Shown piece by piece: positions 25,446 to 31,327 of a stretch of DNA of 55,758 nucleotides. Position numbers and translations under genes: made by a program. Each line of letters starts with the position of its first letter. Positions within the stretch are counted from its first letter, which is position 1. Origin of the DNA: a virus; the IMG/VR virus record IMGVR_UViG_3300030085_001335, positions 1-55,758 of that record, one strand, 5' to 3'. The notes beneath the pieces are model-generated. The model was not told the DNA's origin, searched no databases, and was given only the letters and a program-made list of their open reading frames with translations.

Positions 25446-25447
25446 GT

Positions 25448-25531
25448 CGTATGTGTTTTGTATTCGTTGTATTTTGTAATGAATTGTACTACTGCCTTGT
25501 ATGTTAAATCAAGACTACATTCCTCTAAAGT
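25448..25531 (-). pseudogene. Duplicated 3' fragment of the neighbouring 99-residue gene
   Basis: Translated on the minus strand, this piece gives LEECSLDLTYKAVVQFITKYNE, close to LEECNLDSTYKAVVEFIKEYND at the C-terminus of the product of 25679-25978, and the DNA is nearly identical over about 60 bases. A stop lies directly upstream in that frame and there is no start, so it cannot be expressed alone. It marks a local duplication or recombination event. About 190 bases separate the two copies. Confidence 0.7.
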
Positions 25532-25704
25532 CCGTCATACCCATAAACTAAGTATTCGTTTATTTGTTGCTTCAACTTCTTGAGGTTGGTATTCGTGAAA
25601 GTGGGGTTTGCATATGCTGATGCGGTATATTCACCACTTCTCCAATTAATGCCGTAACCTTTGTAATAAATTACACCTCTATTTCTCTTCTCTAAATTTG
25701 TCAT
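25525..25704 (-). CDS. Hypothetical 59-residue protein
   Basis: 59 residues, starting MTNLEKRNRGVIYYKGYGIN, with a Tyr/Gly/Thr-rich middle and NLKKLKQQINEYLVYGYDGL at the end. The ATG lies inside the end of the upstream gene (26-base overlap) and the stop lies in the duplicated fragment, so the fragment supplies its 3' boundary. No family recognised. Confidence 0.5.
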   Translation of the reverse strand: MTNLEKRNRGVIYYKGYGINWRSGEYTASAYANPTFTNTNLKKLKQQINEYLVYGYDGL

Positions 25705-25978
25705 CGTTATATTCTTTAATAAATTCTACTACTGCTTTGTATGTTGAATCAAGATTACATTCCTCTAAAGCCCAATGTATATTGTTCCAAAAATCATCGT
25801 CATCATACTCGCATCTACTATCTAGCCTGCACTTTTGCGCTACTGGCATCAACCAATCCCAAGAAGTTTGAAATTTACTCAGAGACTTAATAGAATATGT
25901 CCATTCTCCGTTATCAAAACTTCTTTTGTCTGAGTATTTCACACCCATAAACTCTGCTATTAGCTTGTTATCATTCAT
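25679..25978 (-). CDS. Hypothetical protein, source of the duplicated fragment
   Basis: 99 residues, rich in Trp and acidic residues (FQTSWDWLMPVAQKC, DDDDFWNNIHWALEECNLD). The C-terminal helix TYKAVVEFIKEYND is repeated in the fragment at 25448-25531. The start overlaps the upstream stop by 4 bases. No function recognised. Confidence 0.65.
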   Translation of the reverse strand: MNDNKLIAEFMGVKYSDKRSFDNGEWTYSIKSLSKFQTSWDWLMPVAQKCRLDSRCEYDDDDFWNNIHWALEECNLDSTYKAVVEFIKEYNDDKFREEK

Positions 25979-26259
25979 ATCTCATCTACGTTTACGTTCA
26001 TATCTTCAAGCATCTCAAGTAGGTAGTCTGGTAGTTCGAAGATTCCATCGTAACCGTACAGTACGTTGTTTACGATCTCAAGCATACCTTCTGCATAGAA
26101 CTCATCCCCACCGCTTTCTACATCGTAGATTTCAAAGCCTGCATGCTCTCCATCTATGTATATACTTACGTCCATTTTTACTTTTGTTGGTTCGCTTACT
26201 CTACCGAAACTGTTTTCGTAGAAAGCTACTGTCGTGATTTCTTTGTGTGATTTTCTCAT
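25975..26259 (-). CDS. Hypothetical acidic beta-type protein
   Basis: 94 residues. Strands such as EITTVAFYENSFGRV and KMDVSIYIDGEHAGFEIYDV, then an acidic helix LPDYLLEMLEDMNVNVDEI. It is preceded by a conserved early leader (ACTCAAAATTAAACAAA, then CACAAAC, ATG). Unknown role. Confidence 0.65.
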   Translation of the reverse strand: MRKSHKEITTVAFYENSFGRVSEPTKVKMDVSIYIDGEHAGFEIYDVESGGDEFYAEGMLEIVNNVLYGYDGIFELPDYLLEMLEDMNVNVDEI

Positions 26260-26298
26260 GTTTGTGTTTGTTTAATTTTGAGTATTTATTTTATTGTT

Positions 26299-26526
26299 TT
26301 ACCTTACTTCATTAAGAAGATAATCCACTATGCAATCATATTCGCTCCTAGCATCAACATTAAAATTAGATTCTAAGAATAGATTCTGATGTTTTAATAC
26401 TTCAGAAAATATTAAGTCATACTCAACTTCTTGGTATTCAGTTTCATTATTTTCAATATGGTTCATGAATAGTTGAGAGAATAAAAAGCTTTCGTAATTC
26501 ATGATAATTTGCTTTGAATTTTTCAT
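26299..26526 (-). CDS. Hypothetical small acidic protein
   Basis: 75 residues from the ATG at 26526 (MKNSKQIIMNYESFLFSQLF). A longer frame to 26586 would run back into the preceding gene and lacks a leader. The chosen start has the early-type leader AAATAAATACAAAC. Acidic, Asn-rich and helical. No motif recognised. Confidence 0.6.
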   Translation of the reverse strand: MKNSKQIIMNYESFLFSQLFMNHIENNETEYQEVEYDLIFSEVLKHQNLFLESNFNVDARSEYDCIVDYLLNEVR

Positions 26527-26534
26527 GTTTGTAT

Positions 26535-26708
26535 TTATTTTTTTATGAAAAATATTTGTCCGCTTAAGTCGTAGTCGAAACTCCAACCTTGGTGTTTTAG
26601 TTCTTGTATTATACGCTCACATTCTGCATACATATCTAGGTTCTCATCCCAAGTATCTACGGTATCTTTTACCGCTTGGGGTAGGCAGTCGTACTCTTGT
26701 GCTGTCAT
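26535..26708 (-). CDS. Hypothetical 57-residue protein
   Basis: 57 residues, MTAQEYDCLPQAVKDTVDTW at the start and WSFDYDLSGQIFFIKK at the end. Its ATG overlaps the preceding stop (ATGA), a common coupling arrangement here, and it ends just before the leader of the next gene. This gap would otherwise be an unexplained 180 bases. Helix-then-hairpin pattern; unknown function. Confidence 0.6.
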   Translation of the reverse strand: MTAQEYDCLPQAVKDTVDTWDENLDMYAECERIIQELKHQGWSFDYDLSGQIFFIKK

Positions 26709-27106
26709 GATTGCTTTGGATTTATGTTTGTTATCCCCATGATTTGTTTTGCTTTATCCCTTCCACGAGGGTTTAATCCATCCTCATCCCAGTATTTCCA
26801 GTTGTCATGAAGGCTCTGCAATGCAGACCAAAATGCTAAAGGATGACCTTTGTACTCTTCTTTCAATAGGTAATCCAACCCTTGTTCATTTCGTTGGTTT
26901 TTAACCATCTTGTCTAACTCATAAACATCACCTATAACGGTTCCAAACTCCTCCAAGGATGGTTCGTTCATACACATACCTACTGCACACATCCTCCCAT
27001 CTTTCGTTAGGTATCTACACTCCTCTCCACCACAGAAGATTTCTGTTGATCTGTTGTTTAACGTGTAGGTATCTGCTACCTGCTTTACAATTTCTTTCGT
27101 TGTCAT
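26705..27106 (-). CDS. Conserved phage protein with Cys-rich N-terminal region, unknown
   Basis: 133 residues. The N-terminal part has IFCGGEECRYLTKDGRMCAVGMCM with four to five cysteines, a pattern that recurs in uncharacterised phage proteins and could bind metal or form disulfides. The remainder is helical (LAFWSALQSLHDNWKYWDE). Function unknown. Confidence 0.65.
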   Translation of the reverse strand: MTTKEIVKQVADTYTLNNRSTEIFCGGEECRYLTKDGRMCAVGMCMNEPSLEEFGTVIGDVYELDKMVKNQRNEQGLDYLLKEEYKGHPLAFWSALQSLHDNWKYWDEDGLNPRGRDKAKQIMGITNINPKQS

Positions 27107-27117
27107 ATCTGTTTATT

Positions 27118-27417
27118 TTAATAATCATCATTCATCCTATCACCATACCCATGTGTTTCTAGGGTTGCGTAACGATCCTTTCTGTAAGGGTACTTCTTTG
27201 GATCATTGTAACACTTGATACAGTAGTGCCCCGTAGGTACACCATGTGCATCATACCTCATGTCGCTATCAACCCCACATCCATTGCAAGGTGTGATCTG
27301 CTGTATGTAATGATCGTTGTGGTCAAATGTATATTCCATCATCTCATCTACTTCCCAAGAGGAGTAGGTCTCATACTCAATCTCGTGTGTTTTTTTATTG
27401 ATAATCTGATACATCAT
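27118..27417 (-). CDS. Zinc-ribbon-like small protein
   Basis: 99 residues. C44-x-x-C47 (CNGC) and C66-x-x-C69 (CIKC) flank RYDAHGVPTGHY, forming a likely four-cysteine zinc site. The acidic N-terminal half has the helix SWEVDEMMEYTFDH. It begins MM, so the start is 27417 or 27414. A leader CCTTCAAAATTAAACAGTT precedes it. Possibly a nucleic-acid or protein adaptor; unknown. Confidence 0.68.
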   Translation of the reverse strand: MMYQIINKKTHEIEYETYSSWEVDEMMEYTFDHNDHYIQQITPCNGCGVDSDMRYDAHGVPTGHYCIKCYNDPKKYPYRKDRYATLETHGYGDRMNDDY

Positions 27418-27452
27418 AACTGTTTAATTTTGAAGGGGTTACACCCCATTGG

Positions 27453-27809
27453 TTAATCTATAAATGTAAGTTCAATTTGATCACCGTTGTTAACGGCTTC
27501 CAGTATCTCGTCCATCAGCGCTTCGTACTGTGTGTATACTTCTTCGAAGTTCTCTAGTAGCTTCTCGCCACTACCTTTGATATCAAAGTATTTCTTGACG
27601 TCAGATACTTTCCAGTGTCTATTGGCTTTCATCTTGAACTCTACCCACATACCTAGGTCACGCCTTGAACACATTAGGTTCCAGTTTGCCTTGTTTGCCT
27701 TTGTTGGGTTTCTAAAGTAGTCGTAAAGGTCGACCCATAAAGGGGTTGTGTAGTTTGGGTTGTACACCTTTGGGTACTTACATAGGTTGATCTGTGTGAT
27801 TGTAGACAT
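27453..27809 (-). CDS. Hypothetical early protein
   Basis: 118 residues from the ATG at 27809 (MSTITQINLCKYPKVYNPNY). A longer frame to 27851 would begin inside the promoter. The sequence has several Trp/Tyr (LWVDLYDYFRNP, GMWVEFKMKANRHW) and an acidic C-terminal helix. It is the first gene behind promoter 27848-27880 and has leader AACTCAAAATCAAAACATT. Function unknown. Confidence 0.68.
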   Translation of the reverse strand: MSTITQINLCKYPKVYNPNYTTPLWVDLYDYFRNPTKANKANWNLMCSRRDLGMWVEFKMKANRHWKVSDVKKYFDIKGSGEKLLENFEEVYTQYEALMDEILEAVNNGDQIELTFID

Positions 27810-27847
27810 AATGTTTTGATTTTGAGTTTTGCCGTTTGATTGACAGT

Positions 27848-27880
27848 GCAAATATAAGGGATAATGTTGGTAACTTCCAA
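27848..27880 (-). promoter_or_regulatory. Early promoter (-33 TTTGG, 21-bp spacer, -7 TATATTTG)
   Basis: On the minus strand the -7 element TATATTTG(C) occupies 27856-27848 and the -33 TTG occupies 27880-27878 within AAATTTGG; the spacer is 21 bp. A run of seven A lies just upstream, and beyond it a 7-bp inverted repeat ATAGTAC-TAC-GTACTAT (27893-27909). The same design is found at 30582 and 31328. Confidence 0.75.
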
Positions 27881-27905
27881 ATTTATTTTTTTATAGTACG
27901 TAGTA

Positions 27906-28166
27906 CTATACTACTGTGAGTTCAGTGCCATCACATCGAACAGACTTGATAGTATCTGCGTTTATCATACGGTACGCATTCTTCTGAATATCATATACAG
28001 GTAGTAGACCTTTGCTCCTAGCATCGTACTTCATACCTATGCCTTTTGTGTACTTATGTACTCCCATACGTGCCGTCATTACTCTTTCCTCACCGTTCTT
28101 TTTAATGAACGTTACTGAGAAGATTTTACCACCTCTTACGAGGTTCTCGATTGTTTTTACTTTCAT
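27906..28166 (-). CDS. SH3-like beta-barrel small phage protein
   Basis: 86 residues. The pattern FSVTFIKKNGEERVMTARMGVHKY, YDARSKGLLPVYD and AYRMINADTIKSVRCDG corresponds to the 'SH3 beta-barrel fold-containing' proteins annotated in many Bacteroidota and crAss-like phages. Their role is unknown; the fold often mediates protein or RNA contacts. The stop lies at the inverted repeat upstream of the 27848 promoter. Confidence 0.65.
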   Translation of the reverse strand: MKVKTIENLVRGGKIFSVTFIKKNGEERVMTARMGVHKYTKGIGMKYDARSKGLLPVYDIQKNAYRMINADTIKSVRCDGTELTVV

Positions 28167-28182
28167 AATTTTTAATTTATAA

Positions 28183-28773
28183 TTAAACCCATTGATTTCT
28201 AATAGTTACCCAAACAATAGCTTGGAACTGGTACGCCTTCACGCCCATCTCCTTAGCTACCTTCACGGTTTCTTCTTGAATGATACGGTACTGCTTAGGT
28301 GTTACAGATTCTCTACAAGTCCTCGACTTCTTAGATGAGGTTTGACAAGCTCTTAAGTGCCACTTGTCGATTGTAACAAAGTTACTATCGTTCTCACCTA
28401 CGTTCCTAGCGAATGCATACGTCTTAGGTGATGAGGTCAGTATCTTACGATCACCTTTTGCAATAGCGAAAGCCTTGGCTTTGTTTGCATCATAGGTACA
28501 TACCTTTACATCTTGCATAGGTACGTTATCACGTACTGCCATGAGTACTTGGACTGCATCGAACTTGTTTCTTTCCCATCTGTTATTGGGAGAAAGAGCC
28601 GAGATAACGCCTGCGGCTACTTCACCACGTACACCGTAGTCAGTTGATAATTGCTTTGCAAAATCCATTGCATCTTTGTACCAAACCAAACCTTGTTTGA
28701 TCTCGTCTTTAGTCGCTCTATTGTACCAAATACGTAGGTTAGAGCGATACTTTTTAAGCTCTTTTTTAGTCAT
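28183..28773 (-). CDS. Conserved phage protein (DUF7178-like), possibly DNA-glycosylase-like helical fold
   Basis: 196 residues. The motifs WYKDAMDFAKQLSTDYG, AAGVISALSPNNRWERN, KTYAFARNV, VTIDKWHLRACQ and YQFQAIVWVTIR follow the order of a conserved phage family. The ISALSP...W..N and TID.W elements have been compared with helix-hairpin-helix glycosylases, but I cannot see a clear catalytic Asp in an HhH-GPD motif. Basic overall, so nucleic acid binding is plausible. Leader ACTCAGAATCAAAACGTT precedes the ATG. Confidence 0.6.
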   Translation of the reverse strand: MTKKELKKYRSNLRIWYNRATKDEIKQGLVWYKDAMDFAKQLSTDYGVRGEVAAGVISALSPNNRWERNKFDAVQVLMAVRDNVPMQDVKVCTYDANKAKAFAIAKGDRKILTSSPKTYAFARNVGENDSNFVTIDKWHLRACQTSSKKSRTCRESVTPKQYRIIQEETVKVAKEMGVKAYQFQAIVWVTIRNQWV

Positions 28774-28794
28774 AACGTTTTGATTCTGAGTTTA

Positions 28795-29073
28795 TTAATT
28801 TTTTAGGAAAGAATCCCAGTCTACTCCAAGCGCACCATCGTGCTTAGATACGTGAAGGTCGTACAGTATTATAGCTACGTCTTGAACGTTACTGTCTTCG
28901 ATGGTTTTTATCTTATCTAAGATCGCTTGCTTCTTTGTTTCTTCTCTGTTATATACAGAGCTATCGCTTGAATACTGGTAGTAAAAGTCAAGTTCTCCTA
29001 GGTCTTGGTTTAGCTTTGCTAAGAAATCCATGTCCTCTGTAGAGGGTTTCCAGTTTTCGTCTCTTGTACTCAT
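28795..29073 (-). CDS. Hypothetical early protein behind the tRNA-like minihelix
   Basis: 92 residues, acidic, helical (TEDMDFLAKLNQDLGELDFYY, DKIKTIEDSNVQDVAIILYDL). No family recognised. Its leader is notable: the conserved early leader at 29074-29100 is joined directly to the CCA end of the tRNA-like element at 29102-29146, so its mRNA may be defined by RNA processing. Confidence 0.65.
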   Translation of the reverse strand: MSTRDENWKPSTEDMDFLAKLNQDLGELDFYYQYSSDSSVYNREETKKQAILDKIKTIEDSNVQDVAIILYDLHVSKHDGALGVDWDSFLKN

Positions 29074-29101
29074 AGGTATGTATGTTTTAATTTTTGAATT
29101 T

Positions 29102-29146
29102 TGGAATCGGCAAGGGAATCGAACCCCTCATGCACCATGACCGATT
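29102..29146 (-). ncRNA. tRNA-like minihelix (acceptor stem, 4-bp arm, T-arm, encoded CCA)
   Basis: Minus strand, 5' to 3'. 29146-29140 AATCGGT pairs with 29111-29105 GCCGATT (7 bp, last pair T.G). 29139-29129 forms CATG-GTG-CATG. 29128-29112 is AGGGG-TTCGATT-CCCTT, a T-arm with the canonical 7-base TTCRANN loop. CCA follows at 29104-29102. There is no sequence for D or anticodon arms, and no tRNA 5' half upstream. Acceptor-plus-T-arm RNAs with 3' CCA are known minimal RNase P substrates, so a processing signal or tRNA mimic is likely. An attP derived from a tRNA 3' end is the alternative, but no integrase was seen. Confidence 0.75.
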
Positions 29147-29156
29147 GATTGACTGC

Positions 29157-29501
29157 TTATAGCGAATCAAAGATTTTTGCCGCCCTTTGCCTAGACTCAT
29201 CCTTTGCATCCCATTCAGCATCTCTAAGGTCATACGTCCTCTTGATATACCATCTACGTAACGTATCTACGTCCTCTGTTGAGACGATATGCTCTTTAAA
29301 TGCATACCCACCATCTATGTACATTACTGCCGACAATATGATCGGACAAGAGGACTCTCTTGTAATTTCTGAAAACATACAATGCAGTTCTAGACGTACG
29401 TCATGACCGTCTACATTACCGCTTAGGCTCATGTTATCCAACGCTTTCTTGTTGAATTCAGTCCATTCTACCTTGTTTAATTTGTTAATTAAGTATTCCA
29501 T
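29157..29501 (-). CDS. Hypothetical protein between ribozyme and minihelix
   Basis: 114 residues. N-terminal basic helix (LINKLNKVEWTEFNKKALD), then beta-type strands (GNVDGHDVRLELHCMF, PIILSAVMYIDGGYAFKEHIV) and a charged C-terminus. Its leader (ATTCAAAATCAAATATT) starts right after helix II of the hammerhead ribozyme, so the mature mRNA would begin with the cut ribozyme's helix I. Function unknown. Confidence 0.65.
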   Translation of the reverse strand: MEYLINKLNKVEWTEFNKKALDNMSLSGNVDGHDVRLELHCMFSEITRESSCPIILSAVMYIDGGYAFKEHIVSTEDVDTLRRWYIKRTYDLRDAEWDAKDESRQRAAKIFDSL

Positions 29502-29526
29502 AATATTTGATTTTGAATGTTAGTTT

Positions 29527-29586
29527 GTCTCATCAGTACAAAGAGAACTACTCTTTGTAGACAACCCCTAAGGGTTGTTTCGACTA
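29527..29586 (-). ncRNA. Type II hammerhead self-cleaving ribozyme
   Basis: Minus strand, 5' to 3'. Helix II strand GTC (29584-29582) is followed by GAA (29581-29579). Helix III is ACAACCC-TTAG-GGGTTGT (29578-29561) and begins with the required A15.1-U16.1 pair. The cleavage-site C17 is at 29560, giving the GUC triplet. Helix I is TACAAAGAG-TAGTT-CTCTTTGTA (29559-29537), 9 perfect pairs. The core CTGATGA (29536-29530) follows, then helix II strand GAC (29529-29527). Every invariant core nucleotide is present in the right order. Helix II is the open helix, so this is type II. The stop codon TAG of the upstream gene (29586-29584) donates the first G of helix II. Predicted cut: between 29560 and 29559. 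Confidence 0.93.
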
Positions 29587-29943
29587 TTCCATATCTAACC
29601 ATACAGGGTATGGGTTGCCACTATTCGAAGAGATTTTGTATACACAATAGCTACCGCTATTGCTTATGTATACCTTCCTACCTTCGTGAGTATGTGGTGT
29701 GGACTTACCTACCCAAACTGCGTAGTCGTTTCCAGTTCTCGGAGACTTACATTTTATGTAAGTGCTACCCTTGTTAGTCTCAAAGAGACTGAAAGTCGTA
29801 CCATCAATGTTAATTGATCTGCCAGTTGATAGACCGCTTTCGACATTGAATCCACCTCCCTTGGAGGTTTTAGATACGAATGTCTGAGTGAAGGCAGTAA
29901 TAGATATCGCTACCAAAGCCAAAGTGAAAATTGCTTTTTTCAT
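29584..29943 (-). CDS. Exported early protein with signal peptide
   Basis: 119 residues. Residues 1-20 (MKKAIFTLALVAISITAFTQ) are a textbook Sec signal peptide with cleavage after TAFT or AFTQ. The mature part is Gly/Ser/Thr-rich and beta-like with three cysteines in total (KCKSPRTGNDYAVWVG, SYCVYKISS). It would act in the periplasm or at the surface. An early exported protein is unusual and suggests superinfection exclusion or envelope modification, but no family is recognised. The stop codon overlaps helix II of the hammerhead ribozyme. Confidence 0.75.
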   Translation of the reverse strand: MKKAIFTLALVAISITAFTQTFVSKTSKGGGFNVESGLSTGRSINIDGTTFSLFETNKGSTYIKCKSPRTGNDYAVWVGKSTPHTHEGRKVYISNSGSYCVYKISSNSGNPYPVWLDME

Positions 29944-29968
29944 GTGTATGTATTTATGTATGTATGTA

Positions 29969-30349
29969 TTAATAATCTAAGTAGTTTCTCTTGTAGTCTA
30001 AAAAGTAGTCGTTGTTGAAATCATACCTTTCACCTACGTATGAAGGATTGAAGACAAGAAAGCCTTTTTTACTTCTCCTATTTGTCTTTACTGCTATTGC
30101 ATCCTCTCCGAGGATTACACATACCTCCCTAAGCGTCTCCCTAAGGTCTCTCAAGTCCTCGAAAGATAGCGAAGCTATTAACGTACGTTCGAGACCCCAA
30201 TCACCGCCTTTGCACCTACGTTCCTCGAAATCAGTTACTGCGATGTCTGAAAATTCGGCTTCACACATTAGTGTTCTTAATGCTTTCGGCATCGAAGTCC
30301 TTTGTATACCTATGTTCACTTGTGCCGCTATGTTTGTTTCTTTTACCAT
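29969..30349 (-). CDS. Hypothetical early protein
   Basis: 126 residues from the ATG at 30349; an upstream frame extends further but would run over the conserved leader and the preceding gene. Mixed alpha/beta with basic clusters (FEERRCKGGDWGLERTL, AVKTNRRSKKG) and a Tyr/Asp-rich C-terminus. Leader TTCAAAATCAAA followed by TACATACATACGTC precedes the start. Unknown function. Confidence 0.62.
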   Translation of the reverse strand: MVKETNIAAQVNIGIQRTSMPKALRTLMCEAEFSDIAVTDFEERRCKGGDWGLERTLIASLSFEDLRDLRETLREVCVILGEDAIAVKTNRRSKKGFLVFNPSYVGERYDFNNDYFLDYKRNYLDY

Positions 30350-30399
30350 GACGTATGTATGTATTTGATTTTGAATTTTTGATTGGTAATTGAACTGCC

Positions 30400-30531
30400 T
30401 TATGCAAGCTCTTGTTCTACGTACATCTGCTCTTCGCAGGTAAGTACGTCCCATTCTAGGGTGTTGATTGCCATTTCGAAGTCTAGCCCATCGAAGATGG
30501 ATGCAAGTTGGTTTAGCTTTTGCTCGTTCAT
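30400..30531 (-). CDS. Hypothetical 43-residue early protein
   Basis: 43 residues, starting MNEQKLNQLASIFDGLDFEM and ending EEQMYVEQELA, strongly acidic and helical. The start is set by the conserved leader that ends CATACATACCT before the ATG at 30531, and by promoter 30582. Small acidic early proteins sometimes mimic DNA or bind host enzymes; nothing here proves that. Confidence 0.55.
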   Translation of the reverse strand: MNEQKLNQLASIFDGLDFEMAINTLEWDVLTCEEQMYVEQELA

Positions 30532-30567
30532 AGGTATGTATGTTTTATTTTTGAAGTTGTCGGAATA

Positions 30568-30604
30568 TCGAATCGACCCCACAAAGATACGGCAATCGAT
30601 TCGA
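30568..30604. promoter_or_regulatory. Dyad operator centred on the -7 element of an early promoter
   Basis: TCGAATCGA at 30568-30576 and TCGATTCGA at 30596-30604 are perfect inverted 9-bp arms. The centre (30586) falls on the -7 element TATCTTTG (minus strand, 30589-30582). A dimeric regulator bound here would block or control this promoter. The other early promoters lack the dyad. Confidence 0.6.
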
Positions 30605-30613
30605 CAATTCCAA
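30582..30613 (-). promoter_or_regulatory. Early promoter (-33 TTTGG, 21-bp spacer, -7 TATCTTTG)
   Basis: Minus strand: -7 TATCTTTG at 30589-30582, -33 TTG at 30613-30611 inside AAATTTGG, spacer 21 bp. An A-rich stretch and the inverted repeat TACCCT/AGGGTA lie upstream, as at the 27848 promoter. It drives the 43-residue gene and those beyond it. Confidence 0.75.
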
Positions 30614-30659
30614 ATTTATTTTTGTTAATGTTTTTTTACCCTTTAGGGTAGATTGCCAA

Positions 30660-31274
30660 TTAAAACGGGCAATCGCTTGTGTCGATGTCTGCATCTGAGT
30701 ACATAGGTGCACCATCAGCGAGTGCATCCTGCTCAGCTACGTACCTAGCGTGTCTAGCTGCTTCAATTGGGCATTGTCCGATCTCTAAATCAAACGGCAG
30801 GACTGCTTGCTTATTTGAGACTTTCTTAGCCTTCGGCTCATCCGTAGGTAGGTATGTCTGAGCAAGCCCTCTCGAAGCCCTTTGGGCTTGAACTTCTAGC
30901 TTTTGATTGCTAGTCAGCTTCGCTGGAGGGTTAGAGACTTTCTTTCTTCGGCTAGAAGTCTTTGACTTCTTTTTCGAAGTCTTCGACTTCGTTTTTGAAT
31001 CAACCTTTGGTTGATCAACGCCTACCTTCGCTAGAGCTTCGGCAACCGCTTTCTCAATCATAGATTGAACATCTGGAGTTTCAACCTTTTTTTGTTGCTT
31101 CGCAACATGCTTCGAAGTTTTCAGCCCTTTCACGAAGGTATGTAGCGCCTTGACCGCATCAAGGGCTTCGTTCTTAGCTTCCTCGCTTGGAATAAAGCAA
31201 GCTTTATTTATAGACTTCTGAGCATCTTTGATGAGGCTTGTTCTAGCCTCGTTGTCAAAACCGTAGGTTTTCAT
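30660..31274 (-). CDS. Lys/Ala-rich early protein, first gene of the early arm
   Basis: 204 residues from the ATG at 31274; the sequence upstream of it is the conserved leader and promoter, not coding. Helical N-terminal 90 residues, then a very basic low-complexity linker (about 90-120, KTKSKTSKKKSKTSSRRKK) and a C-terminal part with PFDLEIGQCPIEAARHARYV and an acidic DTSDCPF tail. The basic linker suggests nucleic acid binding. As the first-expressed gene it is a candidate host takeover factor. No family recognised. Confidence 0.65.
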   Translation of the reverse strand: MKTYGFDNEARTSLIKDAQKSINKACFIPSEEAKNEALDAVKALHTFVKGLKTSKHVAKQQKKVETPDVQSMIEKAVAEALAKVGVDQPKVDSKTKSKTSKKKSKTSSRRKKVSNPPAKLTSNQKLEVQAQRASRGLAQTYLPTDEPKAKKVSNKQAVLPFDLEIGQCPIEAARHARYVAEQDALADGAPMYSDADIDTSDCPF

Positions 31275-31300
31275 AGGTATGTATGTTTTTATTTTGAGCG
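31275..31300 (-). promoter_or_regulatory. Conserved early-gene leader (one of at least ten copies)
   Basis: The leader reads CGCTCAAAATAAAAA then CATACATACCT before the ATG. Related leaders precede 30531 (CTTCAAAAATAAAA, CATACATACCT), 30349, 29943, 29501, 29073, 28773, 27809, 27417 and 26259. They share TCAAAATYAAA and, in the longer class, repeats of CATA. Bacteroidota ribosomes rely on A-rich leaders rather than Shine-Dalgarno pairing, so this is probably a translation-initiation element, possibly also an RNA-binding site. Confidence 0.65.
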
Positions 31301-31327
31301 TCAATCCGTTTGTCGAACTGAACACCG

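Noticed and set aside
29102-29146. attP site in a tRNA 3' end
   Set aside because: No tyrosine or serine integrase, excisionase or repressor was recognised, and the element also has a paired 5' acceptor strand, which an attP core does not need. Kept only as an alternative.
29102-29175. A complete tRNA gene on the minus strand
   Set aside because: The T-arm and 3' end are convincing, but no 5' acceptor strand, D-arm or anticodon arm exists at the right distance; the only pairing acceptor strand lies directly before the T-arm.
30545-30727. A 60-residue minus-strand frame upstream of the 43-residue gene
   Set aside because: It spans the promoter at 30582, its dyad and the end of the neighbouring gene, and has no leader.
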